DNA of 61,669 nucleotides, from assembly GCA_947479755.1 (NCBI GenBank), contig CANKAM010000019.1, forward strand, positions 1 through 61,669, given 5' to 3'. The first letter of the stretch is position 1, and each line of letters begins with the position of its first letter. Shown one piece after another: positions 8,211 to 16,829 of this stretch. The DNA is from Bacteroidota bacterium. GTDB lineage: Bacteria; Bacteroidota; Bacteroidia; SXHM01. The notes beneath the pieces were generated by a model. The model was not told where the DNA came from. It saw nothing but the letters and a program-made list of their open reading frames with translations, and ran no database searches. Position numbers and translations under genes: made by a program.

Positions 8211-8882
8211 TTATTTGTGAGCTTTTCTTTCTTCAACTATTTCAGAATATTCCTTTCCACCTAAAGATTTGATATGGTCAACAAGCCTGTCAAGTTTTAC
8301 TAAGTCATGCAAGTATTCCGATTGCTCAAGCAATAGTATGTATTCTCTCTTGGTAATAGTGATATTTCCAATTGGCTCCTCATTAGGGTCAAAATCTTTT
8401 ACTTTGTCCCAAGCCATTTCAGCCAAATCAAAATCAGTAGTAAGCATATCATCTAACTTTAATTGTGCGAAGTCAAGACAAGTAGAATATCTATCATTAT
8501 CATCTCTTACTTCCTGCTTGATAGTTTCTTCACTCTCACCTTCATATTTATCACCAATGAAATTAAGTTTCGCTCCATACCTCAGCAAGTAATCAAACAG
8601 TTGACGGGAAGTATGATTAACTGCTACGGATAGAAAAGTTGGAGTCCAATACTTAATAGAAAAATTCAAAGAAACTTTGCTTTCAATAATTTTTTCAAAA
8701 ATATTTTTAAAAAAAGTGAACTCATTCTCCTCATAATAATAGTCAATAATGGTGACTAATAATTCCTGCTTTTCCTTCTCGGTTATTTGGTTTTTGAGAA
8801 TTGACCATTCAACCAAGAAATTTTCAAGGTCTTTGCTTTTTATGAGTGTTAATAGTTTGTCAGTTTTTAAATTTGGTTCCAT
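8211..8882 (-). CDS. Uncharacterised protein with an ankyrin-like segment
   Basis: This 223-residue soluble protein has no signal peptide or membrane helix. It is mostly helical and acidic. Residues about 85-117 (TPTFLSVAVNHTSRQLFDYLLRYGAKLNF) read like one ankyrin repeat: the TPLHxAV-like start, the LLxxGA turn and the next loop. The N-terminal helices may form degenerate repeats before it. Ankyrin repeats bind other proteins, so a binding or immunity-type role is possible, but no partner gene is next to it. It lies between the metal-efflux block and the tRNA-Cys gene. I do not recognise a named family. Confidence 0.7.
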   Translation of the reverse strand: MEPNLKTDKLLTLIKSKDLENFLVEWSILKNQITEKEKQELLVTIIDYYYEENEFTFFKNIFEKIIESKVSLNFSIKYWTPTFLSVAVNHTSRQLFDYLLRYGAKLNFIGDKYEGESEETIKQEVRDDNDRYSTCLDFAQLKLDDMLTTDFDLAEMAWDKVKDFDPNEEPIGNITITKREYILLLEQSEYLHDLVKLDRLVDHIKSLGGKEYSEIVEERKAHK

Positions 8883-8940
8883 TTCGTTCAGTTTTAAATT
8901 AGTCCATCGTATTGACCATTATTGTTTCAACCCCGTTTAG

Positions 8941-9011
8941 AGACCAGTGTCGGAATCGAACCGACTAAATTAGTGTTGCAGACTAACACACATCCATTGT
9001 GCATACTGGTC
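8941..9011 (-). tRNA. tRNA-Cys (GCA)
   Basis: The minus strand folds as a cloverleaf: acceptor GACCAGT/ACTGGTC (7 bp), D stem GCAC/GTGT with a GG-containing loop, anticodon stem TTAGT/ACTAA with loop CTGCAAC (anticodon GCA), and T arm GTCGG-TTCGATT-CCGAC. The discriminator base is U73, the known identity base of tRNA-Cys. No CCA is encoded. Positions 8 and 9 read A-U, not the usual U-A, and the D loop is short. These oddities leave a small chance of a decayed copy. Confidence 0.85.
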
Positions 9012-9026
9012 AAAATGCCATAAAAA

Positions 9027-9066
9027 AAAACCGCTTGCTGCTCTCGGCAACAAGCGGTTTTTTAAA
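9027..9066. terminator. Hairpin terminator next to tRNA-Cys
   Basis: ACCGCTTG...CAAGCGGT forms a strong stem with further pairing inside (TTGC/GCAA). It is flanked by a run of nine A on the left and six T on the right, so it could terminate transcription on either strand. It lies between the tRNA-Val and tRNA-Cys genes. Confidence 0.75.
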
Positions 9067-9263
9067 ACCCGGTTATTCTATCTATTCCTCAACAGACATG
9101 AATAACCCGCTTGTGCCATTTATGGCTACTCCAAAACGAGCTAATACAATATGTGCATGTTGTAATTTTCATGAGGTAAAAATAATAAATTTAATCTCAC
9201 GCTATCAGAAACAGACCATTGTTTAGAAACGCTTTGTGTCGAAATTGTGTCGAAATTGAGAAA

Positions 9264-9294
9264 CAAAAAAGCCTTTCAGTTTCCTGAAAGGCTT
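9264..9294 (-). terminator. Rho-independent terminator after tRNA-Val
   Basis: The stem AGCCTTTCAG/CTGAAAGGCT with a TTTC loop lies just 3' of the tRNA-Val gene on the minus strand and is followed on that strand by a T-run (complement of AAAAAA at 9265-9270). A short tandem repeat of TGTGTCGAAAT lies just beyond it at about 9235-9257. Confidence 0.8.
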
Positions 9295-9306
9295 GTCTTT
9301 GTTGAG

Positions 9307-9381
9307 TGGGAGCTACAGGGTTCGAACCTGTGACCCTCTGCTTGTAAGGCAGATGCTCTGAACCAGCTGAGCTAAGCTCCC
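9307..9381 (-). tRNA. tRNA-Val (UAC)
   Basis: This is a complete cloverleaf on the minus strand: acceptor GGGAGCT/AGCTCCC, D arm starting TAGCTCAGCTGG, anticodon stem TCTGC/GCAGA around CTTACAA (anticodon UAC), and T arm ACAGG-TTCGAAC-CTGT. The discriminator is A73. CCA is not encoded. A terminator hairpin follows. Confidence 0.96.
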
Positions 9382-9451
9382 CTTTTTTTCTAATGGGGTG
9401 CAAATATACACTTTTGTAATAACGGGCAAATATTTTTTAAAAATTCTCTTT

Positions 9452-10753
9452 CTACACCACTTCGGCTGCTACAAACGTGCTGCCTCCAACAAACACAAGA
9501 TCTTTAGCTTTTGCCTTTTTCAGTGCTGCATTGTAAGCACTTTTAACGCTTTTGAATGCGTGCCCTTTAAGTCCTGAAGAAATAGCTTTATCCATCAGTT
9601 CAAGTTCACTTAATCCGCGAGGTATTTGAGGACGACAGAAATAATAGACTGCATTTTTTGGCAGAATAGTTAAAATAGGTTCAATCTTTTTATCACTCAC
9701 AACACCCAAGATAAAATGCAGTTTTTTGTGTTTTGTCAAAGCAATTTGTGCCAATACCTGTTTGATGCCGTCAATGTTATGTCCTGTATCGCAGTAGGCG
9801 AGGGGAGAGGATGAAAGTTTTTGCCAGCGACCCATTATTCCGGTTTTTGAAACAACATTTTTCAGGCCTTTTCGCAATGCTTTGTCAGAAATACTAAAAC
9901 CTTGTTCGCGCAAGAGTTTTACTGATGCTGCAACTGTTTTAAGATTTTTGTATTGGTAAATTCCGGTTAGTTCAGACTGTCCCTTTTTTAGAAATTCAGT
10001 TTTCCCTTCTACAATATCAACTTTAAGATACTGTTTGCTTTTGCCAGTCAATACTGGTGATTTAATATCAAACAGTTTATCAGCAAAATAAATTTTTGAG
10101 TTAGCTGCTTTTGCTTTTTGTTTGAATACTTTTTCAGTTTCCACTTGTGTTTCGCCAATTAGAACGGGTGTTTTTGATTTTATTATTCCGGCTTTTTCAG
10201 CACCAATTTTCTCTAAGGTGTTTCCAAGAAAATGCTCGTGGTCCCAGCCGATATTGGTAATTACCGAGAGCAGTGGCTTAACTACATTGGTTGAATCAAG
10301 TCGTCCGCCCATGCCTGTTTCAATTATGGCAATGTCCACTTTTTCGTTTTTGAAATAGTCAAAGGCAAGTCCAACTGTCATTTCAAAAAAAGAAGGTTGG
10401 ATTTTTTCAAAAGCAGAGCGGTGTTTTTCTACAAACTCAATCACCTTCTTCTTGGGAATCATTTTCCCGTTTATTTTAATCCGTTCTCTGAAGTCTTTCA
10501 GGTGAGGAGAAGTATAAAGCCCTGTTTTGTAGCCTGCCGATTGAAGTATGGAAGCAAGAAAATGTGAAGTAGACCCTTTCCCATTTGTTCCGGCAATGTG
10601 TATACAGCGATTGTTTAGAAATTTTTCCGGGTTTCCGAGCAGACGACAAATTTCAATTGTATTTGAAAGGTCGGCTTTGTATGCAGCATGCCCGATGCGT
10701 TGATACATCGGCAACTGGCTGAAGAGGTAATTCAGCGTCTGCTGGTATGTCAC
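9452..10753 (-). CDS. folC: Bifunctional folylpolyglutamate synthase/dihydrofolate synthase
   Basis: This 433-residue cytosolic ligase belongs to the Mur ligase superfamily. It joins glutamate to dihydropteroate and lengthens the folate polyglutamate tail, using ATP. The P-loop HIAGTNGKGSTSHFLASIL lies at about residues 52-70, followed by the FolC pattern LYTSPHLKDFRERIKING. ETGMGGRLDSTN carries the second signature, and DTGHNIDG begins the C-terminal domain. Length fits the family. The start codon is GTG, sharing one base with the TAG stop of the upstream TonB-like gene, so the two are probably co-transcribed and translationally coupled. Confidence 0.96.
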   Translation of the reverse strand: MTYQQTLNYLFSQLPMYQRIGHAAYKADLSNTIEICRLLGNPEKFLNNRCIHIAGTNGKGSTSHFLASILQSAGYKTGLYTSPHLKDFRERIKINGKMIPKKKVIEFVEKHRSAFEKIQPSFFEMTVGLAFDYFKNEKVDIAIIETGMGGRLDSTNVVKPLLSVITNIGWDHEHFLGNTLEKIGAEKAGIIKSKTPVLIGETQVETEKVFKQKAKAANSKIYFADKLFDIKSPVLTGKSKQYLKVDIVEGKTEFLKKGQSELTGIYQYKNLKTVAASVKLLREQGFSISDKALRKGLKNVVSKTGIMGRWQKLSSSPLAYCDTGHNIDGIKQVLAQIALTKHKKLHFILGVVSDKKIEPILTILPKNAVYYFCRPQIPRGLSELELMDKAISSGLKGHAFKSVKSAYNAALKKAKAKDLVFVGGSTFVAAEVV

Positions 10754-11637
10754 TATTCTAACTTGTAAGTGAAAGTCATGCTCCCAACCTGTTCCTCCGT
10801 GGCTGGGTTGGCATCAAACTTTGTTTTCAGTGCAGCTTCTTCTGAAATGCGAAAAAGATAAGCGCTTGTAGAAGTTGTTCCTCTTTCTCCGGCTGTTGCT
10901 TTGGTAACTTTCCCGTTTCTATCCACAATTATTTTTACCACAACTTTGCCCTGATCCTGCGATTTTTCAACAATAACAGGACGCTGAACCATTTTTCTTC
11001 CGTTAAGACTGAAACCTATGTTTCCGCTTCCACTGCCCGGACCGTAATTGGGTGAACCCGGAGTTCCGTTCGGGTCGCCCTGATTGCCAGGACCTTTATT
11101 TATTCCCTGACTTTCTGAAGTGCCATTGCCAAATGCATTGCCCACCATTTTTGAAATATCGTCTGATTTTTTCTTTTTCTCTGCTTCAACTCGTTGTTTC
11201 TCTGCTTCAACTTTCTTTTGTTCTTCAGCTTTCTTTGCTTCAGCTATTCTTTTTTGCTGTGCTTCTACTCTGGCAGTTTCTTCGGCCTGTTGTGTCAAAA
11301 TCTCTTCCTGTGTTTTAGCAACAGACTTTTCAGGTTTGCTGGCAGCAGGGACTGCAGCTGCAACTGAGTTATTCTCGGGTTCTGGCGAACCGCCAGATGA
11401 AGGTTCTTCTTCGCCCCAGCCTGTTTGGCTGTTCCCAAAGTTTACTTCCAGGCCTTCTTCCTGCGGAACAGGAGGAAAAACAGCTGGAAAAGTTAGGTTG
11501 AGCTTAAAATAAATAAAAATAAACAGCAGTATGGAGTGGAAGAAAATAGTTCCTAAAAGTCCGTTGCGCTTGTCTTTATCTGTTAAAAATTGCATGTCGC
11601 TGTGCCCGTAAAAGGCTGATTGGCTGTGGATATTCAT
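10753..11637 (-). CDS. TonB-like energy transducer protein
   Basis: This 294-residue protein has a short cytoplasmic N-terminus, one membrane helix (about residues 28-46), a Pro/Glu/Gly-rich stretch, and a long charged Lys/Glu/Gln/Ala helix (about 110-165; KQRVEAEKKKK). A Gly/Asn/Pro-rich spacer follows, then a C-terminal domain with a TonB-like core (GKVVVKIIVDRNGKVTKATA...EEAALKTKF). TonB proteins carry inner-membrane proton-motive energy to outer-membrane receptors. No exbB or exbD gene lies beside it here. MQFLTDKD at residue 16 is an alternative start. It precedes folC with a one-base overlap. Confidence 0.85.
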   Translation of the reverse strand: MNIHSQSAFYGHSDMQFLTDKDKRNGLLGTIFFHSILLFIFIYFKLNLTFPAVFPPVPQEEGLEVNFGNSQTGWGEEEPSSGGSPEPENNSVAAAVPAASKPEKSVAKTQEEILTQQAEETARVEAQQKRIAEAKKAEEQKKVEAEKQRVEAEKKKKSDDISKMVGNAFGNGTSESQGINKGPGNQGDPNGTPGSPNYGPGSGSGNIGFSLNGRKMVQRPVIVEKSQDQGKVVVKIIVDRNGKVTKATAGERGTTSTSAYLFRISEEAALKTKFDANPATEEQVGSMTFTYKLE

Positions 11638-11732
11638 GCGAAATTACTATTAGTTATTGATTATGGGTTTAAGTGTCCTTCTATTTATAAACACGCATAT
11701 GTTAGTTTTATTGTTTAAGAAGAAATATTTTT

Positions 11733-11759
11733 TTTGAAACCTAGAGATTTATATTTTTG
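11733..11759 (+). promoter_or_regulatory. Candidate Bacteroidota-type promoter for the small acidic protein gene
   Basis: TATTTTTG at 11752-11759 matches the phylum -7 pattern TAnnTTTG. A TTTG at 11733-11736 could be the -33 element, although the spacing of 15 bp is shorter than usual. It lies 60 bp before the preferred TTG start of the plus-strand gene. Confidence 0.45.
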
Positions 11760-11818
11760 TATAACGATTGTTTTTGAAACAAACAGAAATAGTATTAATC
11801 AACCAAAAAATCAAAACA

Positions 11819-12046
11819 TTGGCACATTCAAAAGGTCCATCAAAAGGTAAAAAATCTACCACTGACTCTGATGAATTAAGAAAACCCACAAAGCTTAAGC
11901 CCATCAAAGGTAAGATACCTAAGAAGGCTAAAGACGTCAGCGCTTTCGAAGAGGAAGAGGAAGACACCAACATTGAAATGTTGGGAGGAGATGATGATAT
12001 CCCTTTCAACGAGTTTGGTGATGATGACGATGATGATGATTTCTAA
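11819..12046 (+). CDS. Small uncharacterised protein with a basic N-terminus and a strongly acidic C-terminus
   Basis: From the TTG at 11819 the product is about 75 residues: a Lys-rich half (HSKGPSKGKKSTT, KLKPIKGKIPKKAK) followed by an acidic half (EEEEED, then GDDDDDDDF at the C-terminus). An in-frame TTG at 11768 would add 17 residues, but they look unlike the rest; no ATG is available. No membrane helix or signal is present. The bipolar charge suggests a disordered protein that binds nucleic acid or a basic partner. I recall similar short frames in other Bacteroidota but no function. It converges with anmK, and a TGATGATTT/AAATCATCA inverted repeat covers its stop codon. Confidence 0.7.
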   Translation: MAHSKGPSKGKKSTTDSDELRKPTKLKPIKGKIPKKAKDVSAFEEEEEDTNIEMLGGDDDIPFNEFGDDDDDDDF

Positions 12047-12064
12047 ATCATCACCGGGTAATTC

Positions 12065-13135
12065 TCAAGTTTCCCCTAAGTAAATAGCGCCACCGGTGCT
12101 GTCGGTACTTGCTCCTGTTACAGAAGCGAGGGTATTATTTTTTTGCTCAAACCTTAGCAAACCGAGGAAAGCAAAAATCAGGGCTTCTTTGTATTCTATC
12201 GTTTGGTTATCGGGAATAATAACCTCTGCCTGAATGTGAACTTTTAGCCGCTCCATTAAATAGCTGTTGTAAGCACCACCTCCGGTAACAAGCATTTTTG
12301 CAGTTGTGTTTTTTGCATGCTTTGCAATTTGTAGTGCAATATGTTCGCAAACTGTATTTAATTTATCATGAGCAGAGATTTCAAAACTGTTTAATACGGG
12401 AAAGAAAACCTGTTCTACCCATTCTCTGCCTAATGATTTCGCACCTGTGGTTTTATAAAAATCAAGATTGTTGAGTTTGTCGAGCAGTTTGTTATTGAGT
12501 GAACCGGAACGGGCAAAATCTCCTTCGCTGTCATAGGTTTTTCCAAGTTTTTGAGCTACGGTATTTAGAACTAAGTTGACAGGACAAATGTCAAAAGCAG
12601 CTCTTTTTCCGTTGTTGTCAAAAGAGATATTGGCAATACCACCAAGGTTCAGGCAGTATTCAAATCCGGAAAATAACAATGCATCACCAATGGGTACAAG
12701 CGGTGCGCCTTGTCCGTTCAGTGCAACATCTAATGAGCGGAAATCACAAACGGTTGTAATGCCAGTTCTGCCTGCAATAGCTGCTCCGGATCCTAACTGA
12801 AAGGTGAAATTCTTTTCGGGCTGATGAAAGATGGTGTGTCCGTGCGAAGCAATTAAATCAATGCCTTTAATGTTTTTATCTGAAATAAATTCATTGACTT
12901 TTTCTGCCACATAATAACCGTATTTAGTGTTTGCCAGCGCAAATTCATAAGCAGAAGAATTATGGATAGATGCAAGTTTTTTGCTCCACTCTTCATTGTA
13001 TTTATAAGTAACAGCTTCCTCAATTTTGTAGCTCCAGCTTTCACCGTTTTGTTCAAAGGTGCAGCAGGCGATATCAAGTCCGTCAAGCGAGGTGCCGGAC
13101 ATTAAGCCAATGATACGGTAAGTGGATTTCGACAT
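12065..13135 (-). CDS. anmK: Anhydro-N-acetylmuramic acid kinase
   Basis: This 356-residue protein has the usual AnmK length. The N-terminal phosphate-binding signature GLMSGTSLDGLDIACC lies at residues 10-25. Further family motifs are SHGHTIFHQPE, FQLGSGAAIAGRTGI, VCDFRSLDVALNGQGAPLVP and LNLGGIANISF; a C-terminal ATP site, VTGGGAYNSYLM, follows. The enzyme phosphorylates anhydroMurNAc with ring cleavage to MurNAc-6-phosphate in cytosolic peptidoglycan recycling. Its start codon directly follows the stop of the large secreted protein gene upstream, so they may share a transcript although their functions look unrelated. Confidence 0.96.
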   Translation of the reverse strand: MSKSTYRIIGLMSGTSLDGLDIACCTFEQNGESWSYKIEEAVTYKYNEEWSKKLASIHNSSAYEFALANTKYGYYVAEKVNEFISDKNIKGIDLIASHGHTIFHQPEKNFTFQLGSGAAIAGRTGITTVCDFRSLDVALNGQGAPLVPIGDALLFSGFEYCLNLGGIANISFDNNGKRAAFDICPVNLVLNTVAQKLGKTYDSEGDFARSGSLNNKLLDKLNNLDFYKTTGAKSLGREWVEQVFFPVLNSFEISAHDKLNTVCEHIALQIAKHAKNTTAKMLVTGGGAYNSYLMERLKVHIQAEVIIPDNQTIEYKEALIFAFLGLLRFEQKNNTLASVTGASTDSTGGAIYLGET

Positions 13136-16100
13136 TTATCTGAACAGTGTCACTTTGCCGATGAACTCGTGTTTCTCGCCATTGATGTCAACAATATTTA
13201 CCTTGTAAACATATACATCTTCCTGCGCTTTGTCGCCTTTGTAGGTGCCGTCCCAGCCTTGGGTTACATCCAGCGAGCGGAAGAGCATTTGTCCCCAACG
13301 GTTGAGAATAGTCAGGTCGTATTCTTTAATAAATGTTCCGTAGCCGAAAAAAATATCATTGGTCAAATCAGCATTGGGAGAGAAAGCGCTGGGGATATAA
13401 AACGTAAATTCAGGTCTTACATAAACATCCAGTGCTGCTGTGTCTTTGCAGCCGTGGGTGCTGTAAACATATTGTGTAATGATATAGTGACCGGTGTCTT
13501 CAAAATGGTATTCAAAGTTGCAGGTGTAGATAACATCACCTGTTTCGCCAATCATGTATTCGCAGCTGTCGCTACCGCTACTCTGGTCGGTGAAGATGAT
13601 GCGAGGGTCAAAGATGGAAACCATTTCGGGTGTTGCTTTGAAACCGGCAACAGGGCGGGGATATACTGTTATGTAATTTGGTTTTGTGATAGAGTTGGAG
13701 CAGCCATCGCCCGTTGTAACCGTAACCTGCACGTCATAAACGCCTGCATTGATATACGTATGTCTTGGATTGGAAGCTGCTGAAATACTATCGTCACCAA
13801 ACTTCCAGTCGTAAGAAAGATTGGAGCCGACATCATCACTTAAATCAGTGAAAAAAACATCTAACGGTTCGCAGCCTTCAAGCGGGTTTGCAGAAAAATC
13901 GGCAACGGGCATCGGGAATATTTCAACGGTTTGAACGGAAGGCAAACTCACGCAACCATTTTCGGTAATAATAAGCGACACCTGATAATCATCGGGCAGG
14001 GAGAAAATGACACCGTTCGGGTTTTCCTGAGTAGAGGTTGATGGGTAGGCAAACATTCCGAAATCCCAGGCAAAGGTTGCAGCGTTTCCGTAAACGCCAC
14101 CTGCGAGAAAATCAATGGAGTTAATGTTAAAGCATTCGCCTGCGGGCGCAACGTAATTGGCAATGGGGATAGGGAATACGGTAATCAATGCAGTGTCTTT
14201 TGCCACGCAGCCGTTTTGTGAAGTAACGGTTATCACATAAGGAAGAACAACCATTGCAGGTGTCATATTAACAGGTGTTAAATCAGGTGCTGCAATGCTT
14301 GCATCATTTAAATAAGCTACGGGTGTCCATTGATAATCTTCACCCGGAATGGATGAGCCGCCCAGCGAAACAACCTCACCTGAGCACAGGCTTTGGTTGG
14401 CACCCGCATTTGGAACGGGATAAGCAAACACATCAATATCATACGTAATGGTATCGCTGCCGCAACCGTTTTCGTCAACAATGCATTCAACGGTTTTGGT
14501 TCCGGTGGTGGTCCAGTGCAGGGTGTAAGGACCCTCATCATTGCCTGCCGTAACAACGCCTCCGTTAAAATTCCAGTCGAAGATGGCAGTGTTGCTGGCT
14601 GTTCCGGAGAAGGTGATGGTTATATCATCATTTACGCAGGTTTGCGTTGGCAATACAAAATCAGAAACCGGAATATTCTGCATCACATCAATGTAAACAT
14701 CATCGGTGGCAATGCAGCCGTTGTTGTCGGTTACGGTAAGGGTGTAGGTTGTTGAGACAAGGCCGCTGAAGGTAGGGGCAGCAATGGCAGCATCATCTAA
14801 ATCGATTGCGGGACTCCACAAATACTGTGTGCCGCCCGAGCCATCAAGCGGTGTGGTAAAGCCAAGACAAATAGTAATATCAGCGCCTGCATCAGCGGGT
14901 GGTAACGGGTTTACTGTTACCTCCACATCATCGGTATCGGTGCAGCCGTTGGCATCGGTAACAGTAACAGTTAGTGTAGTTGTGGTTGTTCCGCTGAAGG
15001 TGGGATTATCAATTGTTGCATCGTCTAAATCACCGGCAGGAGCCCAGCCGTATTGGACGCCACCCGTTGCCATCAATTGTATAACATCATTCTCGCAAAT
15101 GGCAACATCTGAGCCTGCATCGGCAAGGGCAGCAGGGTTTTCGGTAACGGTAAGGGTGTCGTAATCGGTGCAGCCCGATGTGGTTACTTTCACGTAATAA
15201 TCTTCGTTGCCAATGGGGTTTATCGTTACAGCTGCCGTATTCCCCACCAAGGTATTTGCGGGCAGTTTATACCAGCTATAACTTGTTCCGCCTGCGGCAG
15301 TAAGCGTTACCGCATCGCCTGCGCAATAGGTAATATCCGGACCGGCATCGGCAACGGGCATGGTTGAAATGGTAACGGTAACATCATCGGTTATCTGCGT
15401 TACTCCGCAGGCATCGTCAACGGTAATGGTGTAGGTAGTAGTGGTTCCGGGGGCAACAATAGCTGTATCGTTCATTCCCGCCCCGTTGTTCCATGAAAAA
15501 GTGTAGCCGCCTCCGCCACCATCCGCTATGGCATAAATGGTTGCCTGTCCAACGCCATCGCACAGCGTGGTATCGCTGTAAGCGGTTACAGTAAGCGGGT
15601 CAAGGTCGTCAATGTACATTAATATGGTATCGTAGCCGCAGATGGAGGTTTGCACAATAATGGTAACAGTTTCCTGCGCTTCGGGAATGCCGTCAACGGT
15701 GGGAACAATGGTAAAACTATTGCTCAGTGTATTGGCGGGTATGATAATGCTTCCTGGCAAAGCGGCATAATCGGTGCCGTTGCTGGCAGTGCCGCCAAGG
15801 GTGTAGTTGATAATATAATCGGTTGGTTGCGTTGCGCCCAGCGTAAAGGTTACCACGGCATCGGAGCAGCCTTCCCAGGCAGTGGAATCGGCTGTTACGG
15901 TAGAGGCGCTTATCTGCACCACATTGCTGATTAAACTGTTTTCTTCAATAAAAACGCCTGAGTCATAAATGCCGTCACCGCCATCGGCAATGGTAAGGCG
16001 CAGGTGATAGGTTTCGCAGGCCTGCACAACGCGCGATGCAGTAAGCACGGTTGTAAATCCATCGTATTGTATAGTTGTGCCTCCGGCATTATTTACATAA

Positions 16101-16663
16101 TACTGACTGTTAAAGCCGGAGTTGATATTGTCAATGGTAACGGGCAGGGTGGTGGAGGGCACTACTCCTATATTTACCGAACCCGGAATCCCCGGCCCGC
16201 TGATATAGAAGGCAAAGGCATCGTTAAAGCCCGTGTTTACCCACTCGGGATATTCTTCAGACCCAAAAACATAGCGAAACATTACGCTGTTGCTCTGCGA
16301 CACAAAATCAAATTCCAGCTCCACGGCATCATAGGTTAAAGCGCCCGCTATGCCGTCAAGGTCGCTGTTGCCTGGGGCAAGGTTATCAACGCCCTGGCTG
16401 CCCAAACTGTTGGGACCAATGGCCATATTAATATCGCCACAGGTAAGCAGCACTCCGCTGGCTATACCTATATTAGATGCACTGCCGTTGAACGAGCCCG
16501 ATGAAATGGCAGGCCCCACATACACAGGATTGCTAACCGTAATACCCGGACCGGCTATTATATTAGCCATTTGCGTGGCGGTTAAACCGCCAACAACGGT
16601 AAGTTGTGCATGCGCTGCAAAGGGAAGTAGAAGAATGAGTACTGCACGGAAAAAATACTTCAC
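13136..16663 (-). CDS. Large secreted protein: choice-of-anchor L domain, Ig-like/PKD repeats, gliding-motility-type C-terminal sorting domain
   Basis: This 1175-residue protein has a signal peptide (KYFFRAVLILLLPFAAHAQ). Residues about 20-240 match the choice-of-anchor L pattern (GVLLTCGDI, FRYVFGSEEYPEWVNTGFND). A Calx-beta-like segment follows near 255-345 (NGTDYAALPGSIIIPANTL). Several Ig-like repeats then carry ADAGxDxxIC and LDDAxIxxPTFSG motifs, followed by PKD-like modules (YDWKFGDDS, HTYINAGVYDVQVTV). The last 85 residues (FYIPSAFSPNADLTNDIF, ILNRWGQMLF, GWDGTYKG) form the gliding-motility-associated domain used as a type B signal for type IX secretion. It is probably a surface adhesin or matrix protein; the ligand is unknown. 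Confidence 0.92.
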   Translation of the reverse strand: MKYFFRAVLILLLPFAAHAQLTVVGGLTATQMANIIAGPGITVSNPVYVGPAISSGSFNGSASNIGIASGVLLTCGDINMAIGPNSLGSQGVDNLAPGNSDLDGIAGALTYDAVELEFDFVSQSNSVMFRYVFGSEEYPEWVNTGFNDAFAFYISGPGIPGSVNIGVVPSTTLPVTIDNINSGFNSQYYVNNAGGTTIQYDGFTTVLTASRVVQACETYHLRLTIADGGDGIYDSGVFIEENSLISNVVQISASTVTADSTAWEGCSDAVVTFTLGATQPTDYIINYTLGGTASNGTDYAALPGSIIIPANTLSNSFTIVPTVDGIPEAQETVTIIVQTSICGYDTILMYIDDLDPLTVTAYSDTTLCDGVGQATIYAIADGGGGGYTFSWNNGAGMNDTAIVAPGTTTTYTITVDDACGVTQITDDVTVTISTMPVADAGPDITYCAGDAVTLTAAGGTSYSWYKLPANTLVGNTAAVTINPIGNEDYYVKVTTSGCTDYDTLTVTENPAALADAGSDVAICENDVIQLMATGGVQYGWAPAGDLDDATIDNPTFSGTTTTTLTVTVTDANGCTDTDDVEVTVNPLPPADAGADITICLGFTTPLDGSGGTQYLWSPAIDLDDAAIAAPTFSGLVSTTYTLTVTDNNGCIATDDVYIDVMQNIPVSDFVLPTQTCVNDDITITFSGTASNTAIFDWNFNGGVVTAGNDEGPYTLHWTTTGTKTVECIVDENGCGSDTITYDIDVFAYPVPNAGANQSLCSGEVVSLGGSSIPGEDYQWTPVAYLNDASIAAPDLTPVNMTPAMVVLPYVITVTSQNGCVAKDTALITVFPIPIANYVAPAGECFNINSIDFLAGGVYGNAATFAWDFGMFAYPSTSTQENPNGVIFSLPDDYQVSLIITENGCVSLPSVQTVEIFPMPVADFSANPLEGCEPLDVFFTDLSDDVGSNLSYDWKFGDDSISAASNPRHTYINAGVYDVQVTVTTGDGCSNSITKPNYITVYPRPVAGFKATPEMVSIFDPRIIFTDQSSGSDSCEYMIGETGDVIYTCNFEYHFEDTGHYIITQYVYSTHGCKDTAALDVYVRPEFTFYIPSAFSPNADLTNDIFFGYGTFIKEYDLTILNRWGQMLFRSLDVTQGWDGTYKGDKAQEDVYVYKVNIVDINGEKHEFIGKVTLFR

Positions 16664-16829
16664 GTAAGCAAGGGTATTTTTTAAAAAGCAGTTAAAGGTA
16701 TAAAATAGATTTTATGAAAGCAAAATATGGTGGAGAATTATTCTTGTGTTGGATGAATTAAGAATCACTTCTCCTTGAACTAATAATTCCTACTTTTACC
16801 GCCCTTAAAAAACACACAGCCACAGCGCA

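Noticed and set aside
7997-8236. A 79-codon minus-strand frame between the His-rich and ankyrin-like genes
   Set aside because: It overlaps both neighbours, has no family features and includes a hairpin; the region reads as intergenic.
9099-9226. A 42-codon plus-strand frame with a CxxC-like segment between the tRNA genes
   Set aside because: No family features, rare-looking composition, and located between tRNA genes and terminators.
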